A stretch of DNA of 64,000 nt from positions 1,805,612 through 1,869,611 of the forward strand of contig NZ_CP043538.1 in the NCBI RefSeq assembly GCF_000364445.2, given 5' to 3'. The notes below the pieces were generated by a model. It worked only from the letters and a program-made list of their open reading frames with translations. It made no database searches and was not told the origin of the DNA. The stretch is from Methylobacterium mesophilicum SR1.6/6 (GTDB lineage: Bacteria; Pseudomonadota; Alphaproteobacteria; Rhizobiales; Beijerinckiaceae). Of this stretch, positions 25,843 to 34,470 are shown in pieces; within the stretch, counting starts at the first letter, position 1, and each line of letters opens with the position of its first letter. The translations under genes and the position numbers were made by a program.

Positions 25843-26973
25843 ATGGACCGCACCTTCCCCATGACCCGGGCCGCCGGCCTCGAACGCCTGTCCGCCTTCC
25901 TCGCCGAGGCCGCGCCCGCCTACGCGGAGGCGCGCAACACCGACCGGGGGCCCGACGCGCCGCCGACCACCTCGGCGCTCTCGCCCTACCTGCGCCGCCG
26001 GCTCCTGACCGAGGCCGAGGTCGCGACGGCCGCCGTCGCGGCCCTCGGGGCGGCGGGTGCGGAGGCGTTCGTGACCGAGGTGTTCTGGCGGACCTACTTC
26101 AAGGGCCACCTCGAGACCCACCCGGAGGCCTGGACCCGCTACCTGTCCGACCTCGCCGAGGCACGGGCGCGCCTCGCGGCCGAGCCGGGCCTGCGGCGGA
26201 CCTACGAGGCCGCGGTCGACGGGCGCGCCGGCCTCGACGGCTTCGACACCTGGGCCCGAGACCTCGTCGCCACCGGCTGGCTGCACAACCATGCCCGGAT
26301 GTGGTTCGCGTCGATCTGGATCTTCACCCTGCGGCTCCCCTGGCCGCTCGGCGCGGATTTCTTCCTGCGTCACCTGCTCGACGGCGATCCGGCCAGCAAC
26401 ACGCTCTCCTGGCGGTGGGTCGCGGGCCTCCACACCCGCGGCAAGGCCTACCGTGCCCGGCGCGACAACATCCGGCGGTTCACGGAGGGCCGTCACGACC
26501 CGGCCGGCCTCGACGAGGACGCGGCGCCGCTGGAGGAGGCGATGCCGCCCCGGGAGGTGCCGCTCGCTGCCGCCGACGCGATGCCGGACGGGCCGGTCGC
26601 CCTGCTCCTGCATCTCGACGACCTGCATCCCGAGAGCCTCCCCCTCGGGCCCGCCCGGATCGCCCGCGTCGGCGGTCTGCTCGCGCATGTCGAGGGCGCG
26701 ACGGACCGGGTCCGGTCCGCCGACGCGGCGGCGATGGTGGACGCGCTGGCGCGCGCCGCGGCGCATTTCGGCTGCCCGGCCGATCCGGTCCGCGCGGGCT
26801 GGTCCGGTGACCTGCCGGTGGTGACGGCCTGGGCTCCGCTCGGCCCTTCCGCGGCGGCGTTGCCGGGCGGCTGCCTGCGGCTGCGCCGGGCCTGGGACGA
26901 GACGGCTTGGCCGCTCGCGACCCGGGGCTTCTTCCGCCTGAAGCGCGCCATCCCCGACCTGATCGCGGCCTGA
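25843..26973 (+). CDS. Photolyase/cryptochrome-like FAD-binding protein
   Basis: This protein has about 376 residues from ATG 25843; in-frame starts at 25816 and 25861 are possible. The N-terminal part is the helical FAD-binding domain of the photolyase/cryptochrome family: TSALSPYLRRRLL (43-55), GWLHNHARMWFAS (145-157) and DPASNTLSWRWVAG (182-195). The usual N-terminal Rossmann-like domain is absent. Instead, an alpha/beta segment (PVALLLHLDDLHPESL onward, about 250-376) follows the FAD domain, so the order looks permuted. A light or redox role is likely, DNA repair unproven. The SOUL gene 67 bp downstream is a common partner. Confidence 0.75.
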   Translation: MDRTFPMTRAAGLERLSAFLAEAAPAYAEARNTDRGPDAPPTTSALSPYLRRRLLTEAEVATAAVAALGAAGAEAFVTEVFWRTYFKGHLETHPEAWTRYLSDLAEARARLAAEPGLRRTYEAAVDGRAGLDGFDTWARDLVATGWLHNHARMWFASIWIFTLRLPWPLGADFFLRHLLDGDPASNTLSWRWVAGLHTRGKAYRARRDNIRRFTEGRHDPAGLDEDAAPLEEAMPPREVPLAAADAMPDGPVALLLHLDDLHPESLPLGPARIARVGGLLAHVEGATDRVRSADAAAMVDALARAAAHFGCPADPVRAGWSGDLPVVTAWAPLGPSAAALPGGCLRLRRAWDETAWPLATRGFFRLKRAIPDLIAA

Positions 26974-27040
26974 CGGCTCCCGCCGGCCCCCGCGCCCCGG
27001 GACGACCCGTCGCGATTCCTGACCAGCCGGACGCAGCACC

Positions 27041-27607
27041 ATGGACAAGATCACCTACATCCTCGTGACGCTGCTCGAATCGGTTCTCGGGATCTTCGGC
27101 ATCCGGGGCCTGTACGAGCAGCCCGCCTACACGGTCATCCAGCGCCTCGACCGCGGCGTCGAGATCCGCGCCTACGCGCCGCGGCTCGCAGTCGAGACCG
27201 ACGCACGCGGCCAGGGCGACGGCGCGGCGTTCGGCCGGCTCTTCCGCTACATCACGGGCGCCAACCAAGCCGGGAGCCGCATCGCCATGACGGTCCCGGT
27301 CGAGCAGGGGGCGGCCGGCACGATGCGGTTCTTCCTGCCGCGCGCGGTGGCCGAGGCCGGGCCGCCCGAGCCGACCGAGGCCGGCGTCCGTCTCGTCCAG
27401 GTTCCGGCCGAGCGCGTCGCGGCGCTGCGCTTCTCCGGCCGGGTCACGCCCGAGGTCCGGGCGGAGCAGGAGGCCAGCCTCGCTCGGGCGCTGGCCGCGG
27501 CCGGCCTCCGGACGCGCGAGGCCCCGATGTTCATGGGCTACGACCCGCCCTTCGCCCTGCCGTTCCTGCGCAGGAACGAAGTTGCTGCCCGACTGGAATC
27601 CCCGTGA
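27041..27607 (+). CDS. SOUL family haem-binding protein
   Basis: This 188-aa protein begins with a hydrophobic helix (ITYILVTLLESVLGIFGI), then the SOUL/HBP fold: GVEIRAYAPRLAVETDA, FGRLFRYITGANQAGSRIAM, TVPVEQ and a C-terminal APMFMGYDPPFALPFLRRNE. SOUL proteins bind haem or tetrapyrroles. Proximity to the photolyase-like gene suggests joint expression, perhaps in a light or tetrapyrrole stress response. Confidence 0.88.
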   Translation: MDKITYILVTLLESVLGIFGIRGLYEQPAYTVIQRLDRGVEIRAYAPRLAVETDARGQGDGAAFGRLFRYITGANQAGSRIAMTVPVEQGAAGTMRFFLPRAVAEAGPPEPTEAGVRLVQVPAERVAALRFSGRVTPEVRAEQEASLARALAAAGLRTREAPMFMGYDPPFALPFLRRNEVAARLESP

Positions 27608-28350
27608 CGGATGGGTCTCCGAGACACAGCCGACGCATGTCCGGCGTCGGGTGACGCCACGTCCGTGCCGGCAGCGTCATCCGCCGAGGGCCGGCGTGAC
27701 GGGGAGGTCCGCTTCCCATCCTCGCCGGAAGCGGCCGGCCCGCCTCGGCGATGGACCGCGGACAGCGTCGATAGACCTCGTCAGGCACAAGCCGGTCGGC
27801 GGGCGAAACCCTGTCGCAGCCGCGCGCGGGCCGAGTTGCAACAGGTTCTTCCAGAGCTATCGCGGCCATCCCGCACCAGGGTTGGGCTGAAGTCGAAGCC
27901 CTTTAGCGGCCGCGACGCCCGGAAAGAGTGCCCCCGTTCTTATGCATATGGTTCATATCTGCTATGCACCCCATGTGATTGACTGAATTGTCGAGCTTTT
28001 AGCCTCAAAAATCGGGTCTCGCAGATGCGCGTCTCCGAAAAATGAAGGTCTTGGAGTGGCTTTGCCGGATTTTTCGGGTGGTGCGCCACTGCGGTGCAGC
28101 GATTGATATCGCGAGCGCTGCGCCCCGTATTGAGTTCACTAATCACCTCCGAAATTCGGAAAATGAAGCGCAATGATTGATTATACCGGCTTATCATGTT
28201 CCCCTGACGCCTAACGTCCGGCACATCAATGCTGATATACTGAATTGATTGGCAAATACTGATGCTGCCGGGTCCATCCGCCTTCGTGCGACGGAGGATG
28301 AGTTCGTGCAAGCCGCAGACGGAAGACAGAATTAAGAAATTCGTCGTGCC
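27608..28350. other. Intergenic region upstream of the type I secretion operon
   Basis: The first 300 bp are GC-rich and show no family-like frame. From about 27930 the DNA is AT-richer and carries a small dyad TCCGAA-A-TTCGGA at 28148-28160, which may be part of the operon promoter. An ATG at 28298 with GGAGG directly before it opens a frame that matches the missing N-terminus of the secretion ATPase if one base is added near 28339. Confidence 0.5.
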
Positions 28351-30030
28351 TTGCGTTCGCTGTGGCCGCACTTCGGAATGGCGGCTGTCTTCAGCAGCGT
28401 GATCAACATCCTGTATCTCAGCTCCCCCCTCTACTTGATGCAGGTCTACAACCGGGTTCTCGTGAGCGAGAACGTGCCGACCCTCGTCATGCTGACGATC
28501 ATCCTGGCCGTCGCGCTGCTCACGATGTCGGCCCTGGACGCGGTCCGGGCCCAGATCCTGATCCGCTGCGGCATCCGGCTCGACGCCAAGCTCGCCGGCC
28601 GCGTGTTCGAGGCGCTGGTGGTGCGCTCGGCCCGCCAGGGTTTCTCGAAGAGCGCGCAGCAACTCCGGCAGTTCGACGAGTTCCGAACCTTCGTCACGGG
28701 CCCGGGCATCCACTTCGCCTTCGACCTGCCCTGGATCCCGCTCTACCTCGCCCTCCTGTTCCTCATCCACCCGGTCCTCGGAACCGTCGCGACGCTCGGC
28801 GCCGCGACCCTGTTCGGCCTCGCGATCTTCAACGAGTTGATGACGCGCTCCGCCTTGAGCACCGCCGAGGAGGCCGGGCAGCAATCCTACACCTTCACCG
28901 AGAACATCCTGCGGCACGCCGACGTCGTCACCGCGATGGGCATGCAGCCGGCCGTCGAGCGCCACTGGCAGGTCAATCGCCGCGCGATGCTGGCACTGCA
29001 GGCGTCGGCCAGCGACCGCAACGCCGCGATGACGTCGAGCATCCGCTTCGCCCGGCTGCTCCTGCAGTCCCTCATGCTCGGAACCGGTGCGTGGCTGGCG
29101 ATCGATCACGCCATCATGCCGGCCACGATCTTCGCCGCCAGCATCGTCATGGGCCGCGCGCTGGTGCCGGTGGAGCAGGCGGTGGCGACGTGGAAGCAGC
29201 TCAAGAGCGCCAGCGCCGGCTACGCCCAGGTCTCGCAGCTGCTCGCCGAGGTGCCCGTGTCGGCGCGCTGCACGATCGTGCCGAAGAGCCAGAACGCGCT
29301 GGCCGCCGAGGAGCTGTCCTTCACGTTGCCGGACAAGCGCACGCCGGTCCTGCGCGACGTGACCTTCGAGATTACCAGCGGGCAGGCCGTCGGCATCATC
29401 GGGCCGAGCGGGGCCGGCAAGAGCACCCTGGCGCGCCTGCTGATCGGCGCGATCGCACCGGTCTCGGGCCGCCTCAGCTTCGGCGGCATCAATTACGAGC
29501 ACTGGGACCCGCTGATCTTCGGGCACGAGGTCGGCTACCTGCCGCAGGATGTCGGCCTCTTCGCGGGGACCGTCCGCGAGAACATCGCGCGCTTCGGTCA
29601 GGCCGACATCGAGGAGATCGTCGAGGCCGCCAAGCTCGCCGGCATCCACGGGATGATCCTCGACCTGCCCCGCCAGTACGACACGCCGCTCGGCGCGGGC
29701 GGCGTCGGCCTCTCGGGCGGCCAGCGCCAGCGCCTCGGCCTGGCCCGTGCCCTGCTCGGCCGGCCCTCGCTCCTCGTGCTCGACGAGCCGAACGCCAACC
29801 TCGACGCCACGGGCGAGGGCGCCCTGAAGGACGTGCTCCTCGCCCTCAAGACCCAGGGGACGACGATCATCGTCATCACGCACCGCACGACCATCCTCGA
29901 AGTGGTGGACGCGCTGATGCTGGTGCGCGGCGGGCGCCTCGAATGCTTCGGCACGCCGGACGAGGTCGGGGCTCACCTGAATCTCGGCCAGGGATCCGCC
30001 GCGGCGCCTCCGGCGCCGGCGGCCGCCTGA
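28351..30030 (+). CDS. Type I secretion ABC transporter/permease (PrtD-like)
   Basis: These 559 residues from TTG 28351 form an ABC exporter: about six membrane helices (FSSVINILYLSSPLYLMQVY, LTIILAVALLTMSALD, WIPLYLALLFLIHPVLG, LLLQSLMLGTGAWLAI), then a nucleotide-binding domain with Walker A GPSGAGKST, signature [15 protein letters not shown] and Walker B LLVLDEPNANLD. It lacks an N-terminal C39 peptidase domain, so it is the PrtD class that exports proteins with uncleaved C-terminal signals. The start is doubtful: family members begin 10-20 residues earlier and no good ribosome site precedes TTG. HlyD follows after 13 bp. Confidence 0.85.
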   Translation: MRSLWPHFGMAAVFSSVINILYLSSPLYLMQVYNRVLVSENVPTLVMLTIILAVALLTMSALDAVRAQILIRCGIRLDAKLAGRVFEALVVRSARQGFSKSAQQLRQFDEFRTFVTGPGIHFAFDLPWIPLYLALLFLIHPVLGTVATLGAATLFGLAIFNELMTRSALSTAEEAGQQSYTFTENILRHADVVTAMGMQPAVERHWQVNRRAMLALQASASDRNAAMTSSIRFARLLLQSLMLGTGAWLAIDHAIMPATIFAASIVMGRALVPVEQAVATWKQLKSASAGYAQVSQLLAEVPVSARCTIVPKSQNALAAEELSFTLPDKRTPVLRDVTFEITSGQAVGIIGPSGAGKSTLARLLIGAIAPVSGRLSFGGINYEHWDPLIFGHEVGYLPQDVGLFAGTVRENIARFGQADIEEIVEAAKLAGIHGMILDLPRQYDTPLGAGGVGLSGGQRQRLGLARALLGRPSLLVLDEPNANLDATGEGALKDVLLALKTQGTTIIVITHRTTILEVVDALMLVRGGRLECFGTPDEVGAHLNLGQGSAAAPPAPAAA

Positions 30031-30043
30031 AGGAGCGACGGAC

Positions 30044-31414
30044 ATGTCCGGCACGGTCGCCCCACTCCCCCTCACGCAGGATAACGACCCGGCGCATTCC
30101 GGGCTGCTCGACCGGGTCCTCAGGGCCAATCCGGCGGTTCCGGCCCTCGTCGGCCTCTGCGTCCTGGCGGTCTTCATCGCGGTCGTGGTGACCTGGGGCC
30201 TTCTGGCGCCGGTCTCCGGAGCGGCCGTCGCCGAGGGATCCCTCCAGGTCGAGGGCAAGCGCCAGACGGTGCAGCATCCCTACGGCGGGGTCGTCCGGGA
30301 TCTGTTCGTCAAGGAGGGCGAGACCGTCCGGACGGGTCAGATCCTGATGACGCTCTCCGACACCGAGCCGCGCTCGAACCTGGACGTGCTCGTCGCCCAG
30401 CGCAACGCGCTGCTCGCCGAGGAGGCGCGGCTGATGGCCGAGCGCGACGGGCGGCCGGAACCCGACTTCGGATTGATGCGCCCGGCGCAGGGCACCGCGG
30501 AAGGGGCCGAGGCCGCCGTGGCGCAGGCCATGGCGAACGAGCGCGCGGTCATGATCGCCCGCAAGCGCCAGTACGATATCCAGTCCGGGCTGCTCAACCA
30601 GCGCATCGGGCAGCTCGGCGACCAGCGGCGCGGATCCGAGGCCGCCCTGAACGGTCTCGTGCGGCAGGCCGACCTGATCGAGGAGGAGGCCAAGGGCGCG
30701 CGCTACCTCCTGACCAGCGGCCTGACCCCGAAGACCCGGGTGCTGGCCCTGGAGCGCGAGGCCGCCAAGCTCCTGGCCGACCAGGGCACCAAGCGGTCCG
30801 AGATCGCCGCGACGGATCAGGCCATCGCCTCGGCCAAGCTCGACATCGCCAAGCTCGACCGCGATCGCATGACGGAGATCACCAACGACCTGCGCACGAC
30901 CCAGTCCAGCCTGGCCGAGATCGCCCCCAAGATCGAGGCGGCGCGGGACGTCGTCCACCGCACGCGGATCACCGCGCCGGCGACGGGGGCGGTCGTCGGC
31001 CTGTCGGTCTTCACCCGCGGCGGCGTGGTCCAGCAGGGCGCCCGCCTGCTCGACATCGTCCCGAAATCGAACCCGCTCATGGTCGAGGCCCGCCTGAAGC
31101 TCAACGACATCAACGAGGTCGTTCCTGGCCGCCGGGCGGACGTCCGTCTGACCGGATTCACCCGCAACGAGCGTCCGATCATCAGCGGCGAGATCGCCAC
31201 CGTCTCGGCAGACCGCCTGACCGACGATCGCTCCGGGGAAGGCTACTACTCGATCCTGGTGCGGATGAACCCGGACGACGTCGCGCGATCGAAGGTCGAA
31301 CTCCAGGCCGGCATGCCCGCGGAGATCGTCGTCACCACGCGGCCGCGCACCTTCTTCGACTACCTCGTCGCCCCGCTGCTCGATCAGATCACAGGAGCGT
31401 TCCATGAGAGATGA
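30044..31414 (+). CDS. Type I secretion membrane fusion protein (HlyD/PrtE family)
   Basis: This 456-aa protein has one membrane helix (VPALVGLCVLAVFIAVVVTW) near residue 45, a first lipoyl half (GKRQTVQHPYGGVVRDLFVK), a long coiled region (about 120-300) and a second half with VVHRTRITAPATGAVVGLSV and RADVRLTGFTRNERPIISGE. It links the inner-membrane ABC exporter to an outer-membrane TolC protein, which is not in this window. Its stop overlaps the next gene's start (ATGAGAGATGA), coupling it to the secreted protein. Confidence 0.9.
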   Translation: MSGTVAPLPLTQDNDPAHSGLLDRVLRANPAVPALVGLCVLAVFIAVVVTWGLLAPVSGAAVAEGSLQVEGKRQTVQHPYGGVVRDLFVKEGETVRTGQILMTLSDTEPRSNLDVLVAQRNALLAEEARLMAERDGRPEPDFGLMRPAQGTAEGAEAAVAQAMANERAVMIARKRQYDIQSGLLNQRIGQLGDQRRGSEAALNGLVRQADLIEEEAKGARYLLTSGLTPKTRVLALEREAAKLLADQGTKRSEIAATDQAIASAKLDIAKLDRDRMTEITNDLRTTQSSLAEIAPKIEAARDVVHRTRITAPATGAVVGLSVFTRGGVVQQGARLLDIVPKSNPLMVEARLKLNDINEVVPGRRADVRLTGFTRNERPIISGEIATVSADRLTDDRSGEGYYSILVRMNPDDVARSKVELQAGMPAEIVVTTRPRTFFDYLVAPLLDQITGAFHER

Positions 31415-33913
31415 CACGCTCCGGACGGACTCCGCCCCGGCGGACGAGGCGGACCGTCAATCTCCTGCCGTCGGCGCCGCATTGCCGCGCGCGAAGGACC
31501 AGGGGACGGCATCCGGCAAACGGACCGGCCCGACCCGGGAATCCGGCGACGACGCGGTGCGGGCGGCGCGGGAGCGCGACGCGGCGGATGGACGAGGTGC
31601 CGCCGAGGCCGCCGTCCTCAGCGCGGTCGCCAGCAGCATGGTGCTCGGCGCGCTCTATCCCAAGGACCTCCGGGCGGAGACCGCGAAGGATCATCCGGAC
31701 CCGCACGGAAATGAGGCGCGGGATACGCGCGCTGCCGCGCAGGCGGCGGACGACCATCCGGCGGGGGCGCGACCGACGCGCCGTTCGACGGGGCCGCGCA
31801 CGCGTCTTCGGCTGGCGGGACCCACTTGGTCGCCCAGGGTTCACCGGATGCGCCCGCCGATGCGGCGGCGCACGTCGCACAGCAACCCGTGGAGCCGCCG
31901 CAGGGCGGCGGGATGCCTGTGGCGATCGCCGGAACCTCCCACGAGGTCGTGCCCGGCGCCCAGAGCAGCCAGGAGAGCCACGTCCTGGGCCAAGCGCCCA
32001 CGAGCGCGCCTGGATCATCCGCCCCGCTGGACGCGGTCGACCAGAGCGTTGGTCCGACGACCGACGCCGCCGCGATCGTGCAGAGCCTGATGGCGCAATC
32101 CGCCGCATTCGCGGTGGCCGGCCGGCTTCCGCCGGCCGTGGGCTTGCCGAACGTCCTGGGAAACACCTTCGAGCCCGGAGGCCACGACGGCGGGTCGATG
32201 CCGGCCGCCGTCGGGGCCGGCTCGACGCATCTCGACGCGCTGACCGCCCCGGTCGTCGACGCCGAGGCGGCCGTGACGTCGCGGATCGGGGAAGGGGTGG
32301 CAGCCGCTGTTCCCACGGTCCTCGGTACTGCGGACGCGCTCGTCCATACCGCTCTCGACGGAAGCTTGGCCCAGACCGTCGATGCGCTGGACCTCACGGC
32401 CCCACTGACGCGGTCGTTCCTGGGAACGGCAGCCGCGTTGCCTGAGGCGGTCGCGGCCGTCGCTCCCGTCGTCGGGACGCTCACGGAAACGCTCAGCGGC
32501 ACGCTCGAACACGGCCTGCCCGGCTTCGCCTCCGTCACGGGAACGGCAGCCGCTTTGCCCGACGCGGTCGCGGCCGTCGCTCCCGTCGTCGGGACGCTGA
32601 CGGAAACGCTCAGCGGCACGCTCGAGCACGGCCTGTCGGGGATGGTCTCGTCCCCCGTCGCGCTCGCTCCGGACGGCATCGGGCCCGACCTCCCCCTCGT
32701 CGGCACCGCGGTCTCGACGGCGCAGGAGGTCCCGAGCAGGCTCGTCGAGGCCATCGACCGGACCGTCTCCCACGTCGATGACGGTGCCCACACCGCGCTC
32801 GCCGCGACGGAGAGCCTGCTGTCCGGTGACGTCGGCGGGGCGGCATCCCACGACGTGCCGGCGCTCGCCTCGGCGCTCACGGAGCACGTGGTCGAGGCCG
32901 TGTCCATCGGCAACCTGGATCCGGTCAGCACCGTCGCGCAGGTTCAGGACGCGCCCTCGCACACGGAAAGCCCCCTCGACCTGGGGCCGGTCGGGACCCT
33001 GGCGGAGGCGACCGGCCTGTCCGAGCATCCCGCGACGGCGGCAACCGCCGGGGCGCTTCACGACGTATCGTCCGTCCTGGGGAGCCTCGCACCCGCCGGT
33101 TCGGGGCCGCACGCGGCGACGGCCGTCGCCGAGGAGGCTGCGTCCAGCACGAACGGACAGGCCGGCCATTCCGGCGTGACGGCGCTCGCCTCCGCGATCA
33201 CGGAACACGCGGTCGAGGCGGCCCCGACCCACGCCGCGGATCCCGTCAGTACCGTCACGCAGGTCCTGGAGGCGCCCGCCCACACGGAGAGCCACGCGGG
33301 CTCGGGGTCGATCGACCCGGTGGCGAATGCGGCCGGCCCCGCCGAACACGCGGCCGCGGCCACCTCCGGTGCGCTCCACGAAGTCTCGTCCGCCGTCACC
33401 TCCCTCGTCTCCGGCACTGCGGGGCCGCACGGGACGACCACGGTCGAGGAGGCCGCGCCGGCCAGAACCGCATCGGCCGGTGAGGGACATGCCGCGACGA
33501 CCGCCGAGCCGGCTGTCGAGCACGCCTCCGCGTTGACGGGGGCCGGCGCGACGCAGAGCACGACGGCCGAAGCCGTCGGCCACACCGGAAATGCGCCGGT
33601 CGTCGAAAGCGTCGGCGCGGCCGTCGGATCGGCCGTCGGCGGGACGATCAATCTTGGATCATCCCATGCCGAGCCGTCGCAAACACACGACGCGTCCGCG
33701 ACGCCGGCCTCGAGCGCGGCCGGGTCCGCGCCCGCGGAGGCCGGCCACGCGGAGGCCGGCAGCCACGCCGTTGAAGTTGCGCATGCCGCGCCGGAAGCGG
33801 TGGTGGCGCCGCCGGTCCATGTGGGCTTCGCGGGCTTGTCCTACACCGAGAACGTGGATTCGCACGAGCACGGCCTCGCCTCGGCGAACGGCATGCTCCA
33901 CGGGCTCGTCTAG
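31404..33913 (+). CDS. Large repetitive putative type I-secreted protein, frame broken near 31763
   Basis: The gene starts at ATG 31404 inside the HlyD end. The first frame (MRDDTLRTDSAPADEADRQS through ETAKDHPDPHGNE) runs to about residue 120. The second frame, open through 31826 to 33913, continues the same Ala/His/Gly-rich composition. A GGGGG run at 31763-31767 lies exactly where the two must join; a sixth G would give one protein of about 836 residues. The long part is a low-complexity Ala/Val/Thr/His/Glu protein with tandem repeats, no Cys, and a C-terminus HVGFAGLSYTENVDSHEHG. Coupling to the exporter genes argues that it is their substrate; function (adhesin or matrix) is inference. 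The break may be real or a base-calling error. Confidence 0.6.
32422..32641 (+). repeat. Two tandem 117-bp coding repeats
   Basis: The segment starting GGGAACGGCAGCCGC at 32422 recurs at 32539, a period of 117 bp or 39 residues (TAAALPEAVAAVAPVVGTLT then ETLSGTLEHGL). The second unit differs at few bases. A longer, more diverged pair of about 100-105 residues follows at 32880-33470 (ALTEHVVEA...DPVSTV, ALHDVSS against AITEHAVEA...DPVSTV, ALHEVSS). Confidence 0.85.
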
Positions 33914-34181
33914 GCAACGCGCACGATCGACGAGCCGGACGGCTGTCCGGCACCAGTCCGATAGATGTGAATGCATCGAGGTCTTCGTTGCAGTTGATGT
34001 CCGATGCTTGAGCGCTCAGAAAAAATAATTTTTCAATAAGTCGCATTTTATGCTTGCAAGTAATCTTCCATCGAATACTATTTTGGTGCGGGCGATGCTC
34101 GCAATTACTGAAACGCTCTCGGGATCTTTTCCGGGGAGCGTGCAACGCAACCAGAGAACCAACTGAATTGGGAGTCAGACA
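33914..34181. other. AT-rich spacer before the Cys-rich peptide gene
   Basis: About 270 bp, clearly AT-rich from 34010 to 34100, between the secreted-protein gene and the small Cys-rich gene. It should hold the promoter of the small gene; GGGAG at 34170-34174 is its ribosome site. No dyad stands out. Confidence 0.5.
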
Positions 34182-34379
34182 ATGGGCCTCATCCCCGATA
34201 TCGTCGCCAGCGTGTCGTTGTCGCTTGGCGGAGGCTGCGACCCGGCCCCGCACTGCGAACCCTCGCCCTGCGAGCCCCCGCCGTGCGCGCCGGCGCCGGA
34301 GTGTCATCCCACCCCGCAGCCCTGCGAGCCTGTGGGATGCGCTCCGCAACCGATGGATCCGCACTGCACCCATTACTGA
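34182..34379 (+). CDS. 65-aa Cys/Pro/His-rich peptide with a GG-containing leader
   Basis: ATG 34182 follows GGGAG by 7 bases. Residues 1-18 (MGLIPDIVASVSLSLGGG) are a mildly hydrophobic leader ending in three Gly. Residues 19-65 contain eight Cys (19, 25, 30, 35, 41, 48, 53, 62), four His and sixteen Pro in short C-x-P units such as CEPSPCEPPPCAP. This pattern could be a metal-binding peptide, a disulfide-rich exported peptide or a modified-peptide precursor with a double-glycine leader. I know no family for it. It has its own ribosome site and a strong hairpin after it. The nearby type I exporter lacks the C39 peptidase normally needed for GG leaders. Confidence 0.8.
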   Translation: MGLIPDIVASVSLSLGGGCDPAPHCEPSPCEPPPCAPAPECHPTPQPCEPVGCAPQPMDPHCTHY

Positions 34380-34400
34380 TCGCGCATCAGGCGCTTGAAT

Positions 34401-34433
34401 GAGGGGGCCGGGCGGCACGCCGCCCCGGCCCTC
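34401..34433 (+). terminator. GC-rich hairpin after the Cys-rich peptide gene
   Basis: GAGGG..CCGGG.CGGC pairs with GCCG.CCCGG.CCCTC with small bulges and a tight loop, 22 bp after the stop. There is no U run, but stability is very high. It separates the peptide gene from the ATPase operon. Confidence 0.6.
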
Positions 34434-34470
34434 GCCGTATGACGGCCCGTGGCCCGCGGAGACGAACGGT

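Noticed and set aside
27940..30258. A 772-codon minus-strand frame opposite the type I secretion ATPase
   Set aside because: It is antisense to a gene with full ABC motifs and has no domain resemblance.
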